A stretch of DNA of 64,000 bases from CBDCWT01 sp965223305 (GCA_965223305.1 CBDCWT010000065.1:1-64000), one strand, 5' to 3'. Counted from the stretch's first letter, positions 1-9,365 are shown. Notes: generated from the letters alone by a model not told the origin. Numbers and translations: made by a program.

Positions 1-202
1 CATTCGCCAACGCCACGTCCCATCCCTGTTGCTGCAGTTGTTCGGCGAGGTTTGCCGCACCGCAACACGATTCAAGCGCTGCTCCCATCACCAGCCGCCC
101 CTCCAACGCCAGATCGACGAAGTCCAGAATCGCACCCTGGTGGTTGTTCACTCGACCATTAGCTAACACCGCACCCTCTCGGTCCAAACACACACACTTG
201 AA
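1..202 (-). pseudogene. IS110-family transposase, N-terminal remnant (cut by window edge)
   Basis: Reading the minus strand from 202 to 1 gives an open frame with the pattern CLDREGAVLANGRV, then VMGAALESCCGAANLAEQLQ and GWDVALAN. This matches the N-terminal RuvC-like (DEDD) region of IS110-type transposases, where a short strand is followed by the conserved 'ALE' acidic residue and then 'hDVALANP'. The frame is closed by a TAG just upstream (203-205), so the segment carrying the first catalytic Asp and the start codon is missing or out of frame. The gene continues beyond the left edge, so the C-terminal Ser domain cannot be assessed. Family assignment is from pattern recognition only. Confidence 0.5.
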
Positions 203-205
203 CTA

Positions 206-754
206 CCGAGTCGTGATAATCCAAACCACCAACGCCTGTAAATTCGGTAAATTATGCATCCCGTCGCTCCTGACCGAAGACTTAGGAAGAAGTCAAACAC
301 TCCCTAAATCTAGGTCTCGGAGCGACGGACTTTTCATCCCATCTTCTAGCTTAAGGTGTAACCCAATTGATGAATGACGTTTAGTCACGCTATCGCGGCA
401 GTGCTGTCAGGCAAGCCAAGCCGCCGCATCTTATCCAGCTGCCTGCCTATCGTTACTAGCCGCCAGCTTGGGACGTGATAGCACGAAAGACTGCACTGCA
501 TGCCAGCATCGTTAAGGCAGTCAAAGTGTTTGGGCTTAAACTAGCGACATTCGACGATTCCACCGACGCGGGTTGGCTAGCTCGCACAGAAGAGCTGGGA
601 CTGCGCTCGTTCGTGCAGTGAACTCTGCCGCTCTGCACGTCGGGTTGACGGTCTTGATCGTCTACGCCGGGCGGTATCACCCTCGTTGTCCCGCTGGGTG
701 CAACGAGGGTGATTTCGCGGACGTCCAGTCGATCCTGACGCTGAAAACGGGGTT
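206..754. other. Long spacer without a convincing gene
   Basis: No reading frame here has a recognisable family pattern. A plus-strand open stretch ending at a TGA near 619 (reading ...KVFGLKLATFDDST...EELGLRSFVQ) looks vaguely protein-like but has no start codon and no family that I recognise; it could be a relic. The only clear structure is the 13-bp hairpin listed separately. The stretch fits the decayed character of the left end of the window. Confidence 0.4.
676..713. repeat. Perfect 13-bp inverted repeat (hairpin)
   Basis: ATCACCCTCGTTG (676-688) and CAACGAGGGTGAT (701-713) are exact reverse complements separated by 12 bases. There is no T tract on either side, so it is not a standard intrinsic terminator. 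It lies downstream of the broken LRR gene and may be a protein-binding palindrome, a stem for a transcript end, or a relic of a mobile repeat. Confidence 0.6.
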
Positions 755-1580
755 TCACCAAACGTCCATTGCACTCGTTGCTGGACGGACGGTCGGCAAG
801 CTCGCTCGGAGCCTGTCGCGCCCCACGCGTGAGAACTGGTTTGGGCGCAATCTATAGACTTGAAGCGACGGTAGTTGTGACAGATGATCGAGTGCCGCAT
901 CCGTGAATCGACTTCCGTAGATTTGTATCCGTTTTAGCTTTGTGAGTGATCGCAAATGAACCAGCCCGTCATCCGACATCTGTGGTAACTTCAGGTAAAG
1001 AGATTCGAGTTGGTTCAATCGTGATAGGTAAACGAGGCCGTCGTTAGTAACCTGTGGCATACATAGGTAGAGCTGTTTGAGATTCGTCAGGTTTGCAAGG
1101 TGCGCCAATCCAGAGTTTGTTCCACGCCTAGACGATAGATGGAGAGTCTGTAGGTGGTGTCAAACGCCCGAGGTGCGCCAATCCCGCATCAGTAAATCGT
1201 GTTTCGTCATAACCAGCGAGAGGCTCCCCAATTTCCCAATGCAAGAAACCCTACCTTTAGGGTGTGTAGTTGTGAAAGCCCGTCAAGATGAGGTAATAAT
1301 TCGTCGGTCGGCGCTGACTCCGGCGAACGATGACGCCGAGAATTCAAGCTGATCTCTGTCATGTCACAGAAAAAGTCACGGCCAATTGTTTCTTGAACCG
1401 GCCTGGGCACAGGTGCTCGTAGGAGACCGACGCGTCGAGCGTTCGCACTAACTTCAATACCTCCCGTTGGCGATTTGATCGCGATGCCGGTCCACGTAAC
1501 AACACAGCCGTTGCCGTGACGAGGACCAGCAGCGTGCCAAGGCCGTATTGCAGCCGTCGCAGTTTTGGTTTCGTACTCAC
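755..1580 (-). pseudogene. Leucine-rich-repeat membrane-anchored protein, frameshifted remnant
   Basis: The N-terminal frame starts at 1580 with MSTKPKLRRLQYG, a hydrophobic segment (TLLVLVTATAVLL) and then RQREVLKLV..SVSYEH, the usual start of planctomycete ribonuclease-inhibitor-like LRR proteins (short cytoplasmic tail, one TM, then 'RQRxAVxxL..G..V.Y'). It stops near 1359. The protein continues in a second frame (RDFFCDMTEISLN, LLPHLDGLSQLHTLKV) down to about 1207, and then in a third (LTNLKQLYLCMPQVTNDGL, LESLYLKLPQMSDDGLVHL, IQIYGSRFTDAALDHLSQL) to about 780. The LRR consensus 'L.L....hTDxGL.hL.pL..L' is clear. At least two frame changes separate the parts, so the gene is broken. The downstream end merges into unrelated sequence. 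Confidence 0.65.
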
Positions 1581-2037
1581 CCGATTCGAATCGTCTACTG
1601 TGAGTGGTTGCGATTCGGCTTGGCCGCATGAGGCGTGGTTCGGGGCCCGAAGCAGTCAAATCGGACCGTGTCAGCCGACACGGGTTGTACGTAGCATGGA
1701 CACGTGAAGTTCACCCAGGTCTTCCACTGCGGCTGGGTCATTTTGACACCCTTGTTCCAGGCGTTTCGCCGCACGTGTCGATTCCACCGGCCGCACGAAG
1801 CGTTATCTCGGAACTCGCACGGGTGTCTTTCCCCCGTGGCCGATCGTGCGGTCTTTCACCACGCGCTAATGTTGCTAAGAAAACGGTGGGTCCGAGCTCT
1901 CGGAGCAAGCCAGGCCTGCAACTCGATTCGTTCCGACCGAAAGCGAATCGTGCCGGTTCACCTGCGTGGTAGTCTGGCTACTGTCGCTGATCGACCCGTC
2001 GTTTCTTGATTGCGTTTCCTGCGATCATCCACGACGG
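1581..2037. other. Spacer between the LRR remnant and the sialidase gene
   Basis: Two overlapping open frames on the plus strand (1604-1972 and 1704-2009) have no family pattern, no good start context and unusual composition; I do not consider them genes. A 24-base stretch at 1779-1802 (CGATTCCACCGG followed by YGCACGAAGCG) recurs almost unchanged at 6446-6469 in another spacer. No other feature is seen. Confidence 0.4.
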
Positions 2038-3408
2038 CTACTCTGTACGGGACACGACACTGATTTCGCTTGTTCGGAGTTGTCGTAATCCGGAACGGTT
2101 ATCGACCCACACCGCGTGGAAGATGCCGTTGGCATCCACTGCCAAGCCCGCCGTGTCGCCAGTCCACTTTGCGGACCAGTGAGCATCGTCGCTCAGAATG
2201 CTGTCCTGGTCCGTCACTCGTTGACTGGGCAGCCATGTCTGGCCTCCATCGAGCGAACAGCGGAAGCGGATATTCCAGCCCTCCTTCTTCTCAGGCAGAT
2301 CTCGCGTGTCGTACCAGCTCACTCCAACCACGCCGGCGCGGTTGACGGCCACGCTCGGTAGATATGCGTGGTGCCGCTTCGGCGATTCGCCTTCATCTAT
2401 CTGTTCGCTCAGCAACGTTGGCTGCGCCCATTTCTTCGCGCCGTCGATAGATCGGCTGAAGAAGACTCGTCTCTGTCCGCCCGATGCATCGGGCCATACT
2501 ATGTACAAATGGTCTTTGTTGCCCGCGCGCGTCGCGTCGACAGCGAGACTCGGCAAGCCGTTATCGGCAAACGTGTAGTCAGCGACTGTTGAGGTATCGT
2601 AAGACAGGGCTCCGTCAGCAGACCGGGCCACGGTGAGCGTGACCGGAGAGGGAAGACGACCACCGCCTCCCCGGAGCACCGGATAGGGCGCGAGCAGCGT
2701 TCCATCCGAGAGCATCGCCGGATTTCCCATAGAGTAGGACTTGATCTTGACGATGGGATTCCAGTTAGTAAACGACTTTCCTCCGTCCCTTGAGACGGCC
2801 GCCACTGGAGAGTGCTTGACCGCGAAACAATGCAGAGCCCCTGGCGTTTTGTGGTCTGCCAGGAGGAAAGGTCGATCGGCCGACTTAATGGAGGTGCGAG
2901 GCCCCCATGTCCTCCCGGAATCGGCAGAGCGTAAGACCTCGACAGCGCCAAGATTCGCTTCTTCCGCTTTGATGCGAGGCGCCGCAGCGTTGCTAAGCTG
3001 CACCACTGTGCTGAACGCCACCAGATAGACTGAACCATCCGGGCCGAACGTGAGGTGAGGGTCAAAGAAAGATTCGTTGGCCCGTTGCCCCTTCAGGATC
3101 TTAGTGACTTCCCAATCGATCCCACCGTCAGTGGAGACGAATGTTGCAACCTCGTGCAAGCTGTGCTCTGACGGAGACGCGGACGCCATCGAAGCGATAA
3201 CTAGTCGCCTCACATCAGTGGGGTCGCAGGCAACAACGACTTCGTAGTGTGCGGTGTCCTTTCTTGCTGAACTCACAAGACGATTAGGGCCGATGCGAAT
3301 ACGGCCGGCTTCGTCAGAACCATCTAACTCCGACAGTCCCGTTAGTGAGAACAAGGCCGATGTGAGCAAGACATGGAAGAACTTGACCAATGGTATGAAG
3401 GCTCGCAT
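2038..3408 (-). CDS. Secreted sialidase-like BNR/Asp-box protein
   Basis: 456 residues. Residues 9-29 form a hydrophobic signal sequence (FFHVLLTSALFSLTGL). The body carries five Asp-box motifs of the S-x-D-x-G-x-x-W type at about residues 92-99 (STDGGIDW), 161-168 (SADSGRTW), 206-213 (SRDGGKSF), 320-327 (SIDGAKKW) and 385-392 (SLDGGQTW), spaced as in a six-bladed sialidase beta-propeller. An exo-sialidase or a related glycan-binding propeller in the periplasm or outside is likely; the catalytic Arg triad and Tyr/Glu pair cannot be assigned with confidence, so activity is uncertain. It is the last gene of a minus-strand run of ECF sigma factor, kinase and sialidase, 75 bp after the kinase stop, which suggests that it is the output gene of that cassette. 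Confidence 0.75.
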   Translation of the reverse strand: MRAFIPLVKFFHVLLTSALFSLTGLSELDGSDEAGRIRIGPNRLVSSARKDTAHYEVVVACDPTDVRRLVIASMASASPSEHSLHEVATFVSTDGGIDWEVTKILKGQRANESFFDPHLTFGPDGSVYLVAFSTVVQLSNAAAPRIKAEEANLGAVEVLRSADSGRTWGPRTSIKSADRPFLLADHKTPGALHCFAVKHSPVAAVSRDGGKSFTNWNPIVKIKSYSMGNPAMLSDGTLLAPYPVLRGGGGRLPSPVTLTVARSADGALSYDTSTVADYTFADNGLPSLAVDATRAGNKDHLYIVWPDASGGQRRVFFSRSIDGAKKWAQPTLLSEQIDEGESPKRHHAYLPSVAVNRAGVVGVSWYDTRDLPEKKEGWNIRFRCSLDGGQTWLPSQRVTDQDSILSDDAHWSAKWTGDTAGLAVDANGIFHAVWVDNRSGLRQLRTSEISVVSRTE

Positions 3409-3483
3409 GATGGCGCTCGGTCCAATGGGGTTATTTGTTTGCTCAACATCGCCGAGATTGTCGTTGATTCGTATTTCGATCGG

Positions 3484-5537
3484 TCAGTCATCGCGATTTC
3501 GGAGCAGCTTATTGAGGTTGATCCCGTCCAAATCATTTCGGCCAATAATGTTGCGAATTAGCATCACCGGAACTGCGTCAGGAATGAAGTAAGGCTGTCC
3601 GGTGGCAGCGACACAGGCGAATCCACTCTGGTGGAAACCACCCAGCTTTGGAAGTGGTTTGTCTTGCGAATACTCGATGTCTTGTGGCTTCGTCCAGGGA
3701 ACATCGCGTTTGGACTCGACGACCAGCAAGGTGTTTGAGGTTCCGTCCTTGAAGTCAAAGTACTCCAGACCCTTTCCCTCCGCGCTAAAAGCTGTCCCCT
3801 CGCCTAGAACCGCAAAATAGCAAGTATTGATGGACTCTTCCGGAGTGCCGCGAGCTTGGTAGACCTCAGGTATCTGCAGCAACACCTTCGCGTTTGCCGG
3901 ACTGTCCCAAGGCTCGTCCAAGCGGTATTGGTTGTACAAGTCCGTGTAACCGAGCTGCGGCAAGATTGCGACTCTCCAACTGTGTTTTGCACCGTTTTGA
4001 CCTTCGACAATGGCAGGCGGAAAACTGCCGCGTTTGTCGTGGTAGCTCCGCAGCGCCATGCCAATCCGAGCTAGATTGTCGAATCGGATTCGTGCTCGGG
4101 CCAATTCTGCTGCGATCGTTTCATCAGTGGTTGTTTCTCCGTCGGTTTGCGACCGCGAGGTTTTCTGCGCCGCACTCTGGGCATTCGTCTGCTCTGCCTG
4201 GGTATAGGCATAGAAGGAGCCGTGCAACACCATCATCGGCGCTATCAACATAATCGGGATGGTAAAGATCATGACTCGCACGGGATTCTCCCTCCATTGG
4301 GTAACAAGAAATAATCGGACGGATGAGACCAGCGTTTTCACGCGACGCAGGTTCAGCCGGTCCGGACCATCGAGCGCGTCTCGCGTCAAAGCGATCTCAG
4401 CGACTTTCGCTGGTAGCGGATTGATTGTCGGACGCTGCACGTGAGCCAGGCAATCTTCGAGTAAATCGGCAACCTCGCGCGCGGATTGGAAACGGTCTTG
4501 CCGGGATTTGCTCATCAAGTGGAAGACGATCTCTTCCAGCCATACGGGTATCTCTGGGTTGCGTCGCGGATCGAAGGCGGTTGTCGATCGGTAATCATGC
4601 GCAGCACCGCGTAGCTCGTTTCGGCGCGAAACGGAGCATGTCCGGTACACATCGCGTACATCACGGCTCCTAGACTAAACAAGTCCGAGCGTGGATCCAG
4701 CGTTTCGCCGCGAACCTGTTCGGGCGACATGAACTGCGGTGTTCCCGCAAGCGCGCCGGTCCTTGTCAGCGTTGCATCATCGATGGCTCTCGCCAGTCCG
4801 AAATCCATCAATCGAGCGCGGTCAATGCCTGTGTCGAGAAATATATTACCGGGCTTGATGTCACGATGAATGATGCCTTGGTTATGAGCTGCCGCGAGCG
4901 CCCTGGCCGACTGGATGGCGATGCGCAGGATCTCGCGGACCGCCAGCGGCCCCTGATCGCTTAATCGTTTGTGCAGCGAACATCCGGGATAATACGGCAT
5001 CACGATGTAAGGCACGCCTTGCCAGGAATCGATGGCGACGATTGGCATCACGTGATCGTCCACAACGGCGGCTGCGGCTTGAGCTTCGCGGGCGAAGCGC
5101 GTGCGCGCCGCGCCACTGGCGACTACATGAGGCAACAACAGCTTGATGGCGACATAGCGATTTAGTGACCGATCAAACGCCTTGAATACCGCCCCCATGC
5201 CGCCACGACCAAGCAAGCCGACGACCTCGTAGCCGCTTATCCGGCCCAACATCGACGGCTCGTCCGTGGGACCAAGCATTTGCTTCAACTGCTTGAGGAG
5301 CATTTCCGTTTCGCCCTCTGGACTCCTTTCTTCTTCTTTAATGGGCCGTCGTTCCGACAGCGAAGTGTGTACGTCTCGCCACCATGTCTCATCACCGACT
5401 AGGCCTTCCGCGCGCACGCTGCAATTGTCGCATTGGCTCAAATGCTCCTCGAACCGAGCCAGCTCATCTGGGATCGCGTCGGAGGACAATAAGTCCCTTA
5501 GTTCCTGCTCGGTTAGGCAAGTATCGAGGGGCTTCAT
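3484..5537 (-). CDS. Membrane Ser/Thr protein kinase with DUF1559-like C-terminal domain (apparent frameshift near 4560)
   Basis: Start chosen at 5537 (MKPLDTCL), where ATG overlaps the TGA of the sigma factor in an ATGA. Residues 32-39 carry H-x3-C-x2-C, like an anti-sigma zinc finger. The kinase domain follows: Gly loop GRGGMG (about 110-115), VAIK Lys at 132, HRDIKPGN (224-231) and DFG (245-247). The frame then breaks: one frame ends at 4515, while the rest of the kinase C-lobe (NPEIPVWLEEIVFHL) continues in another frame to 3484; one base appears to be missing near 4560. Next come a TM segment (PVRVMIFTIPIMLIAPMMVL) and a DUF1559-like domain (ARIGMALRSYHDKRGSFPP, HSWRVAILPQL, LDEPWDSPAN). 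The domain order suggests an inner-membrane sensor kinase with an external DUF1559 part. The break may be a sequencing error. Confidence 0.8.
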
Positions 5538-6151
5538 TTTGATTCGCTCCAGAAGGCACTTGATTGCTCGACTACCTCTTTCAGCCGCCGCGTCACTCGG
5601 CAACGCGCGATGTAGACAGCGCCCCGTGACTTGCCGATAAGTTTGGCGACCTGATCGACTGGTTTGCCGTCGACCGTGCTCAGCCAAAACATTTGCCAAG
5701 TCGCTTCACTAAACTGATGTTCGATTTCCCTAGACGCCCAGCGAATCGACTCCATACGCGCTGCATGCAATACTTCCGCCGAAAGCGGTTGATCGGAAAT
5801 CGAGATCTCATTCAGCAGACAATCGGCACTGAGCGAGACAGCGGCGTGGTCTGGTGGAATCCGCGTGAGAGCGTTGATGATGGCATTTCGGCTAACTCGG
5901 TTGAGCCAAAAACGAAACTGGGCGCCACCGCAAGCGGGCTTCCAACGCTCGATTGCCTTCGCCACTGCCATGAAGACCTGCTGTGCGAGATCCTCGGCAT
6001 CAGCGTGCTGCAAACCACGGCTGACAGCCAATCGAACCACGACCGGTCGGTAGATCGCTAGAAACTGCATCCATGCCGATTCGTCCGTCGGATCTTTGAT
6101 CCGTCGTATCAGGCTAGCATTCGTTTCCGGCCAGTTTTCCATTTGCATCAA
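5534..6151 (-). CDS. ECF-type RNA polymerase sigma factor
   Basis: 205 residues, the normal size for the family. Region 2 is visible as AWMQFLAIYRPVVVRLAVSRG, then HADAEDLAQQVFMAVAKAI with the conserved 'DAEDLxQxVF' helix, and FRFWLNRVSRNAIIN. Region 4 is seen as FSEATWQMFWLSTVDGKPVDQVA..IGKSRGAVYIARCRVTRRLKEVV, a helix-turn-helix that binds the -35 element. It overlaps the kinase start by 4 bp, so the two are probably translationally coupled, and the kinase carries an anti-sigma-like zinc motif that could sequester this factor. This matches the planctomycete ECF groups that sit next to kinases. Start could be 6151 or the Met two codons later. Confidence 0.85.
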   Translation of the reverse strand: MMQMENWPETNASLIRRIKDPTDESAWMQFLAIYRPVVVRLAVSRGLQHADAEDLAQQVFMAVAKAIERWKPACGGAQFRFWLNRVSRNAIINALTRIPPDHAAVSLSADCLLNEISISDQPLSAEVLHAARMESIRWASREIEHQFSEATWQMFWLSTVDGKPVDQVAKLIGKSRGAVYIARCRVTRRLKEVVEQSSAFWSESK

Positions 6152-6550
6152 CGCTCCGGAAAGAAAAACACGGATCTCTCCTTAATCTTTCACGAGCGAG
6201 AATCAGTCGCCAATCGGGCAGTTCATGATCATGGTGCGGTTTGTGCCGGATCCACATGCTAGGAAACGACTTGAGCGATGTAGTCGTCCAGATTTCCACC
6301 TGCGATGTCGTGGTATGACCGCAGGCAGATTGGCCATGGCTACCAGGATTGGCACCAAGCGGCGTTATGTCACCCGAGCCGCCCGGTTGGCGAGTCGAGG
6401 CCGTGAATGCGCCGTCGTTTTGACGCGGCTGGTCGCTGCGTTGGACGATTCCACCGGCTGCACGAAGCGGCCCTCAGGGGAATCGCATAGTTGGCGACGG
6501 CGCGGCCAAACTCGCGCGTCTGACCCGGGATTTGGTCTAAATGCAGCGAG
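6152..6550. other. Spacer upstream of the ECF sigma operon
   Basis: About 400 bases without a supportable gene; a plus-strand open frame (6225-6581) runs antisense into the end of the protease gene and has no family pattern. The promoter of the minus-strand sigma/kinase/sialidase operon should lie just above 6151 but I cannot point to a clear -35/-10. The repeated motif shared with 1779-1802 is at 6446-6469. Confidence 0.35.
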
Positions 6551-6913
6551 TCACGAGAGTTTGACTGTCTTCCGGCTGTAGCTGATTTCTAAGTCCCGGC
6601 CATCCAGCAACATCGTGCCGAGCAACGGATACGTACCGTCGTTGGCAACGACTTGAGTCCGATACTCGTTTCCAAACCACTCCAGATAGCATGTGAATGT
6701 AGGAAGTTCCACGCTTTGGCCGTCGGCAAGAATCGCCGGCGTCGAAGAGTATTCTTTTAGCTCAAGCCGTTCGATCTCGGTACGCGGCAACACCAATCCG
6801 CCGTTGAACGCCGTGTCAATCCATGCGGTTGCCATTGTCTTTTCGCCACCGGATTTTGCCCCGACTTGAATCTCCAGCAACGCTCGCAATTCGTCATCTA
6901 CTTCTCCATTCAC
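6551..6913 (-). CDS. Small clan AA (retropepsin-like) aspartic protease
   Basis: 120 residues starting at a GTG that overlaps the stop of the upstream gene (GTGA). The motif A-W-I-D-T-A-F-N-G at about residues 30-38 corresponds to the catalytic D-T/S-G/A of retropepsins, followed by LVLP; the second half has YPLLGTMLLDGRDLEI, the usual 'hLGhxLL..h.l.' flap-to-C-terminus pattern of bacterial single-lobe aspartic proteases. It would work as a homodimer. There is no signal peptide, so it is cytoplasmic. It forms a two-gene unit with the preceding small protein, an arrangement that recurs in cyanobacteria and planctomycetes. The substrate is unknown. Confidence 0.65.
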   Translation of the reverse strand: MNGEVDDELRALLEIQVGAKSGGEKTMATAWIDTAFNGGLVLPRTEIERLELKEYSSTPAILADGQSVELPTFTCYLEWFGNEYRTQVVANDGTYPLLGTMLLDGRDLEISYSRKTVKLS

Positions 6914-7161
6914 CGAATCGCTGCTCCCATGTGCAGCGCTGCCGCGTGCCCGATACGCAGGGTATGGGTAAGGCAGTCCGGGTGTGCCTCGATCGCTTGG
7001 TTCACAGCGGCGTCGAAGGTATCTCCGACAAAAAAGTCGCCGGACTGCGGTTCAATGCATACGAAACGGCCGCGATCACTGGATTCGAGCCGCTTCCGAA
7101 GTTGCTGTTCGTAGATGTGCTTCGACTTTTCCGCGACCAGCTTCGCCTTGTTCGACAACAT
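6910..7161 (-). CDS. Small DUF5678-like protein paired with the aspartic protease
   Basis: 83 residues from ATG at 7161 (MLSNKAKLVAEKSKHIYEQQ), chosen over the longer frame because of the strong Shine-Dalgarno sequence five bases upstream. The core GRFVCIEPQSGDFFVGDTFDAA..A...P and the C-terminal TLRIGHAAALHMG resemble small proteins with 'G.fVAIe..SG.YflG.t..eA' and 'RIGHxAA' patterns that precede clan AA aspartic proteases. The N-terminus is basic and helical. The stop overlaps the protease GTG by 4 bp, so the two are translationally coupled. Role unknown: partner, substrate or antitoxin-like inhibitor are all possible. Confidence 0.65.
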   Translation of the reverse strand: MLSNKAKLVAEKSKHIYEQQLRKRLESSDRGRFVCIEPQSGDFFVGDTFDAAVNQAIEAHPDCLTHTLRIGHAAALHMGAAIR

Positions 7162-7165
7162 AACG

Positions 7166-7173
7166 ACCTCCTT
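7166..7173 (-). promoter_or_regulatory. Strong Shine-Dalgarno site for the protease cassette
   Basis: AAGGAGGT on the minus strand, five bases before the ATG at 7161. It is a near-perfect anti-SD complement, unusual among the mostly weak sites in this window, and it decides the start of the 83-residue protein. Confidence 0.7.
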
Positions 7174-7787
7174 GCTTGCGTAACCACTCCCAATTCTACT
7201 CAGAAGGGTGCTGGCGGGCACCTCCTCCTGGGGGACAATTGAGCCTGATGATCGGGCTCGCGTCACTTGGTCCCCCCTGCCACAGCATGCGTTCCGTTCG
7301 CTGCACGGGTGAAGTCCAGGGGAAGCCCACCCGTGCGTCCAAACGCAATTTCGATCGGCAACGCAACTTGCGTCGGTGTTCCAGACCTGCGCAACGAGTC
7401 AAACTGATTTGGTAGGCATTCACCTTGGTCGCCACACGCAGTCACTCTGATGGCGCGGAGTGTGGTTTATGCGGAGGCTCGGTGGTTCTTCGAAGTGCAT
7501 CAGGCTGCGTGGTCCGGGGCATCTTCGCCAACACCGTTTTGCGACCTCGGCCTAAAAGACCGACGCCGGTTGGGACTCGCCAATTTGCATAAGGAGGGTG
7601 TGTCCTTGGATAGCACGCGCAGGGTCCCTTAGCTACGGCGTGTCACACTGCGGTAGGTAATGGCCGCTGAATGAATCCTATTGTCTAGACTCGAGGGATT
7701 GGAATCGAGGCCAGACCAGCGATTCGGCAGCCTCCGAGAATCTGTTGCAAGAGTCGCGTCGTTGTTTTAAGTCGCCCGTGTCGAGCT
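7174..7787. other. Spacer without a recognisable gene
   Basis: About 600 bases between the protease cassette and the S8 peptidase remnant. The open frames (7196-7435 minus, 7450-7632 plus) are short, lack start context and match no family. The promoter of the minus-strand cassette should lie just above 7173. No repeat or hairpin is evident. Confidence 0.35.
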
Positions 7788-8312
7788 TCAGAGTGGATCG
7801 GCAAAGTGCACAGGAGGGCGTCGAGCGTGCTCACGAACTGCTACCCAAAGTCCAACGAGCAGCGAAGAATTCAGGTGCACTACCATCGAGGCGCCCTCTC
7901 TGTGCACTTCTTGGTTTAACGGTTCGATTTGAGGGTCGTGCAGGGGAAATGAGACGACGACACTGCTGCTGTTGCGCTCAAGTGTTGACCAACATGGCGA
8001 CGAGGTTTGGCATACCCATGCCTTGGACGAACGGGTCGCGGCGCAGGTCGACGCAGTTTTCCAGGTGTATCTGCTTGACACGATCTGGATGCCCGATGAA
8101 CTCACGTCGCCTCGACAGAAAGCCGGCCAACAATCCCGATACGTGTGGCGCGCGCATACTGGTGCCGCTCATCTCGCACTAGCCGTTGCTCGCTTTCCGT
8201 TGGAAGGCAGCATTTGCTGAGAGTATCCTCTTGCCAGGAGCGACGTAGTCCGGCTTGCGCCGTCCGTCAGCCGTCGGTCCACGGGAAGAACAGTGAGAGA
8301 TCCCATCGGTGG
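7788..8312 (-). pseudogene. Subtilisin-like (S8) serine peptidase, C-terminal remnant
   Basis: Minus-strand reading gives SSRGPTADGRRKPDYVAPGK and RILSANAAF, then an in-frame TAG, and then EMSGTSMRAPHVSGLLAGFL. These are the S8 'SSRGPTxDGRxKPDhxAPG' block and the GTSMxAPHVSG block with the nucleophilic Ser. The Asp and His parts of the triad are absent; the upstream side is replaced by recombinase sequence at about 8312. After NLVAMLVN the frame changes again and runs out near 7788. The internal stop, the frame change and the missing N-terminal half show a dead fragment. Confidence 0.7.
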
Positions 8313-9365
8313 ATCAGCCGGCCGTGATTTTCCTTGGGACTGCGAATTGGCGGAGAGTAGGCGATTCGCCCAGCAGACCGCATCTTGCAAGTGGTGTACT
8401 TGATCGGCGAGATGAACCTGACGCGATCAATCATCTCAGTCGACGTATGGCCCATGAGTTCGGCCACTTCGGATGAGTTGAGTCCATTCATGATCGCGTG
8501 CGTCCCGAAGGTGTGGCGGATCAGGTACGAGCAAACGTCATCGGCCAGTCCGCATCGATCGCGGATACGACCAAGCGCTAGGCGGATGGCATTCGTAGCC
8601 CAAGGCAGTCCGCGAGTGTTGACAAACACGTACTTCGAGGTTGACAGCTCGCGCAAACAGACCATGAGCCGTTGCATGGCGGGGATCAGGTAAATGACCC
8701 GGGCCGTGCGCGTCTTCTTGTCGGTCTTGTGAGCCTGCAGCACCCATCGGTCAGCGCGGACATCATCCCACGTGAGTCGTCGCAATTCGGATGGACCAGC
8801 GCCGGTCTTGCGAAGCGCCCAGAGAAAGAGCCGCAGGCGACCATGCGACGCGGCCAAGATAATGCGGAACTCTTCTTCGGTGAGAGCTCGCTGCCGCTTC
8901 TTGGCGCGGGGGCTCTTCATTCCGGCCAGAGGGTTGGCAGAAATCGGACCTTCTTCCAGGGCCCAGGTCATCACGCGATGCGCAACACGTCGGGCGTTTC
9001 GCTCGCTGGTCTCGTTCCAAGGATGCTGATCGACCCACTGTGTGACGTGAAACAGCTTGAGATCGGCGGTCAAACGTTGCCCGCAAGCCTCGGCGAACTT
9101 TTGGCCGTAGAAGCGGTAGTTGCGGTAGGTATCAGGAGCATGGCGTTTTTTCGACGAACCCCAGAAACGCCTCCACCAAATCGGCCACCCGCACATGGGC
9201 GACATCCGGCGATTGGTGCCGCGTGAATCATTAACTCGTGAAACTTCTGCTCAGCGGCGCGTTTGTTTTTGCGGCCTTTGGCGAGACGAACTTTCTCTTT
9301 CCGGCGATGGTAACCATCCACCAGCCGGTGTCCTTGCGGAACCAGACCTTGTTGGGACGAGGCAT
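8313..9365 (-). pseudogene. Tyrosine recombinase/integrase, multiply frameshifted
   Basis: Start at ATG 9365 (MPRPNKVWFRKDTGWWMVTI). The protein then changes frame: KVRLAKGRKNKRAAEQKFHEL, later DVAHVRVADLVEAFLGFVEK, and after a run of six A the frame APDTYRNYRFYGQKFAEACG that stays open through the catalytic core. Core residues are visible: Arg in GAGPSELRRLTWDDV, Lys in QAHKTDKK, and the H/R box LIRHTFGTH followed by ELMGHTSTEMIDRV. Directly after DRV, where the nucleophilic Tyr is expected, the frame shifts again; the next frame gives HLADQVHHLQDAVCWANR. The Tyr codon is therefore lost. The gene lies 154 bp from the 3' end of tRNA-Arg, the usual place for an integrated element. Confidence 0.75.

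Noticed and set aside
1779..6469. Repeated CGATTCCACCGG-YGCACGAAGCG stretch at 1779 and 6446, read as RFHRxHEAL like a transposase tail
   Set aside because: The flanks do not extend the similarity and no transposase frame can be built; left only as a short repeat.
6225..6581. Plus-strand 118-residue frame
   Set aside because: Overlaps the end of the aspartic protease on the other strand and has no family pattern.
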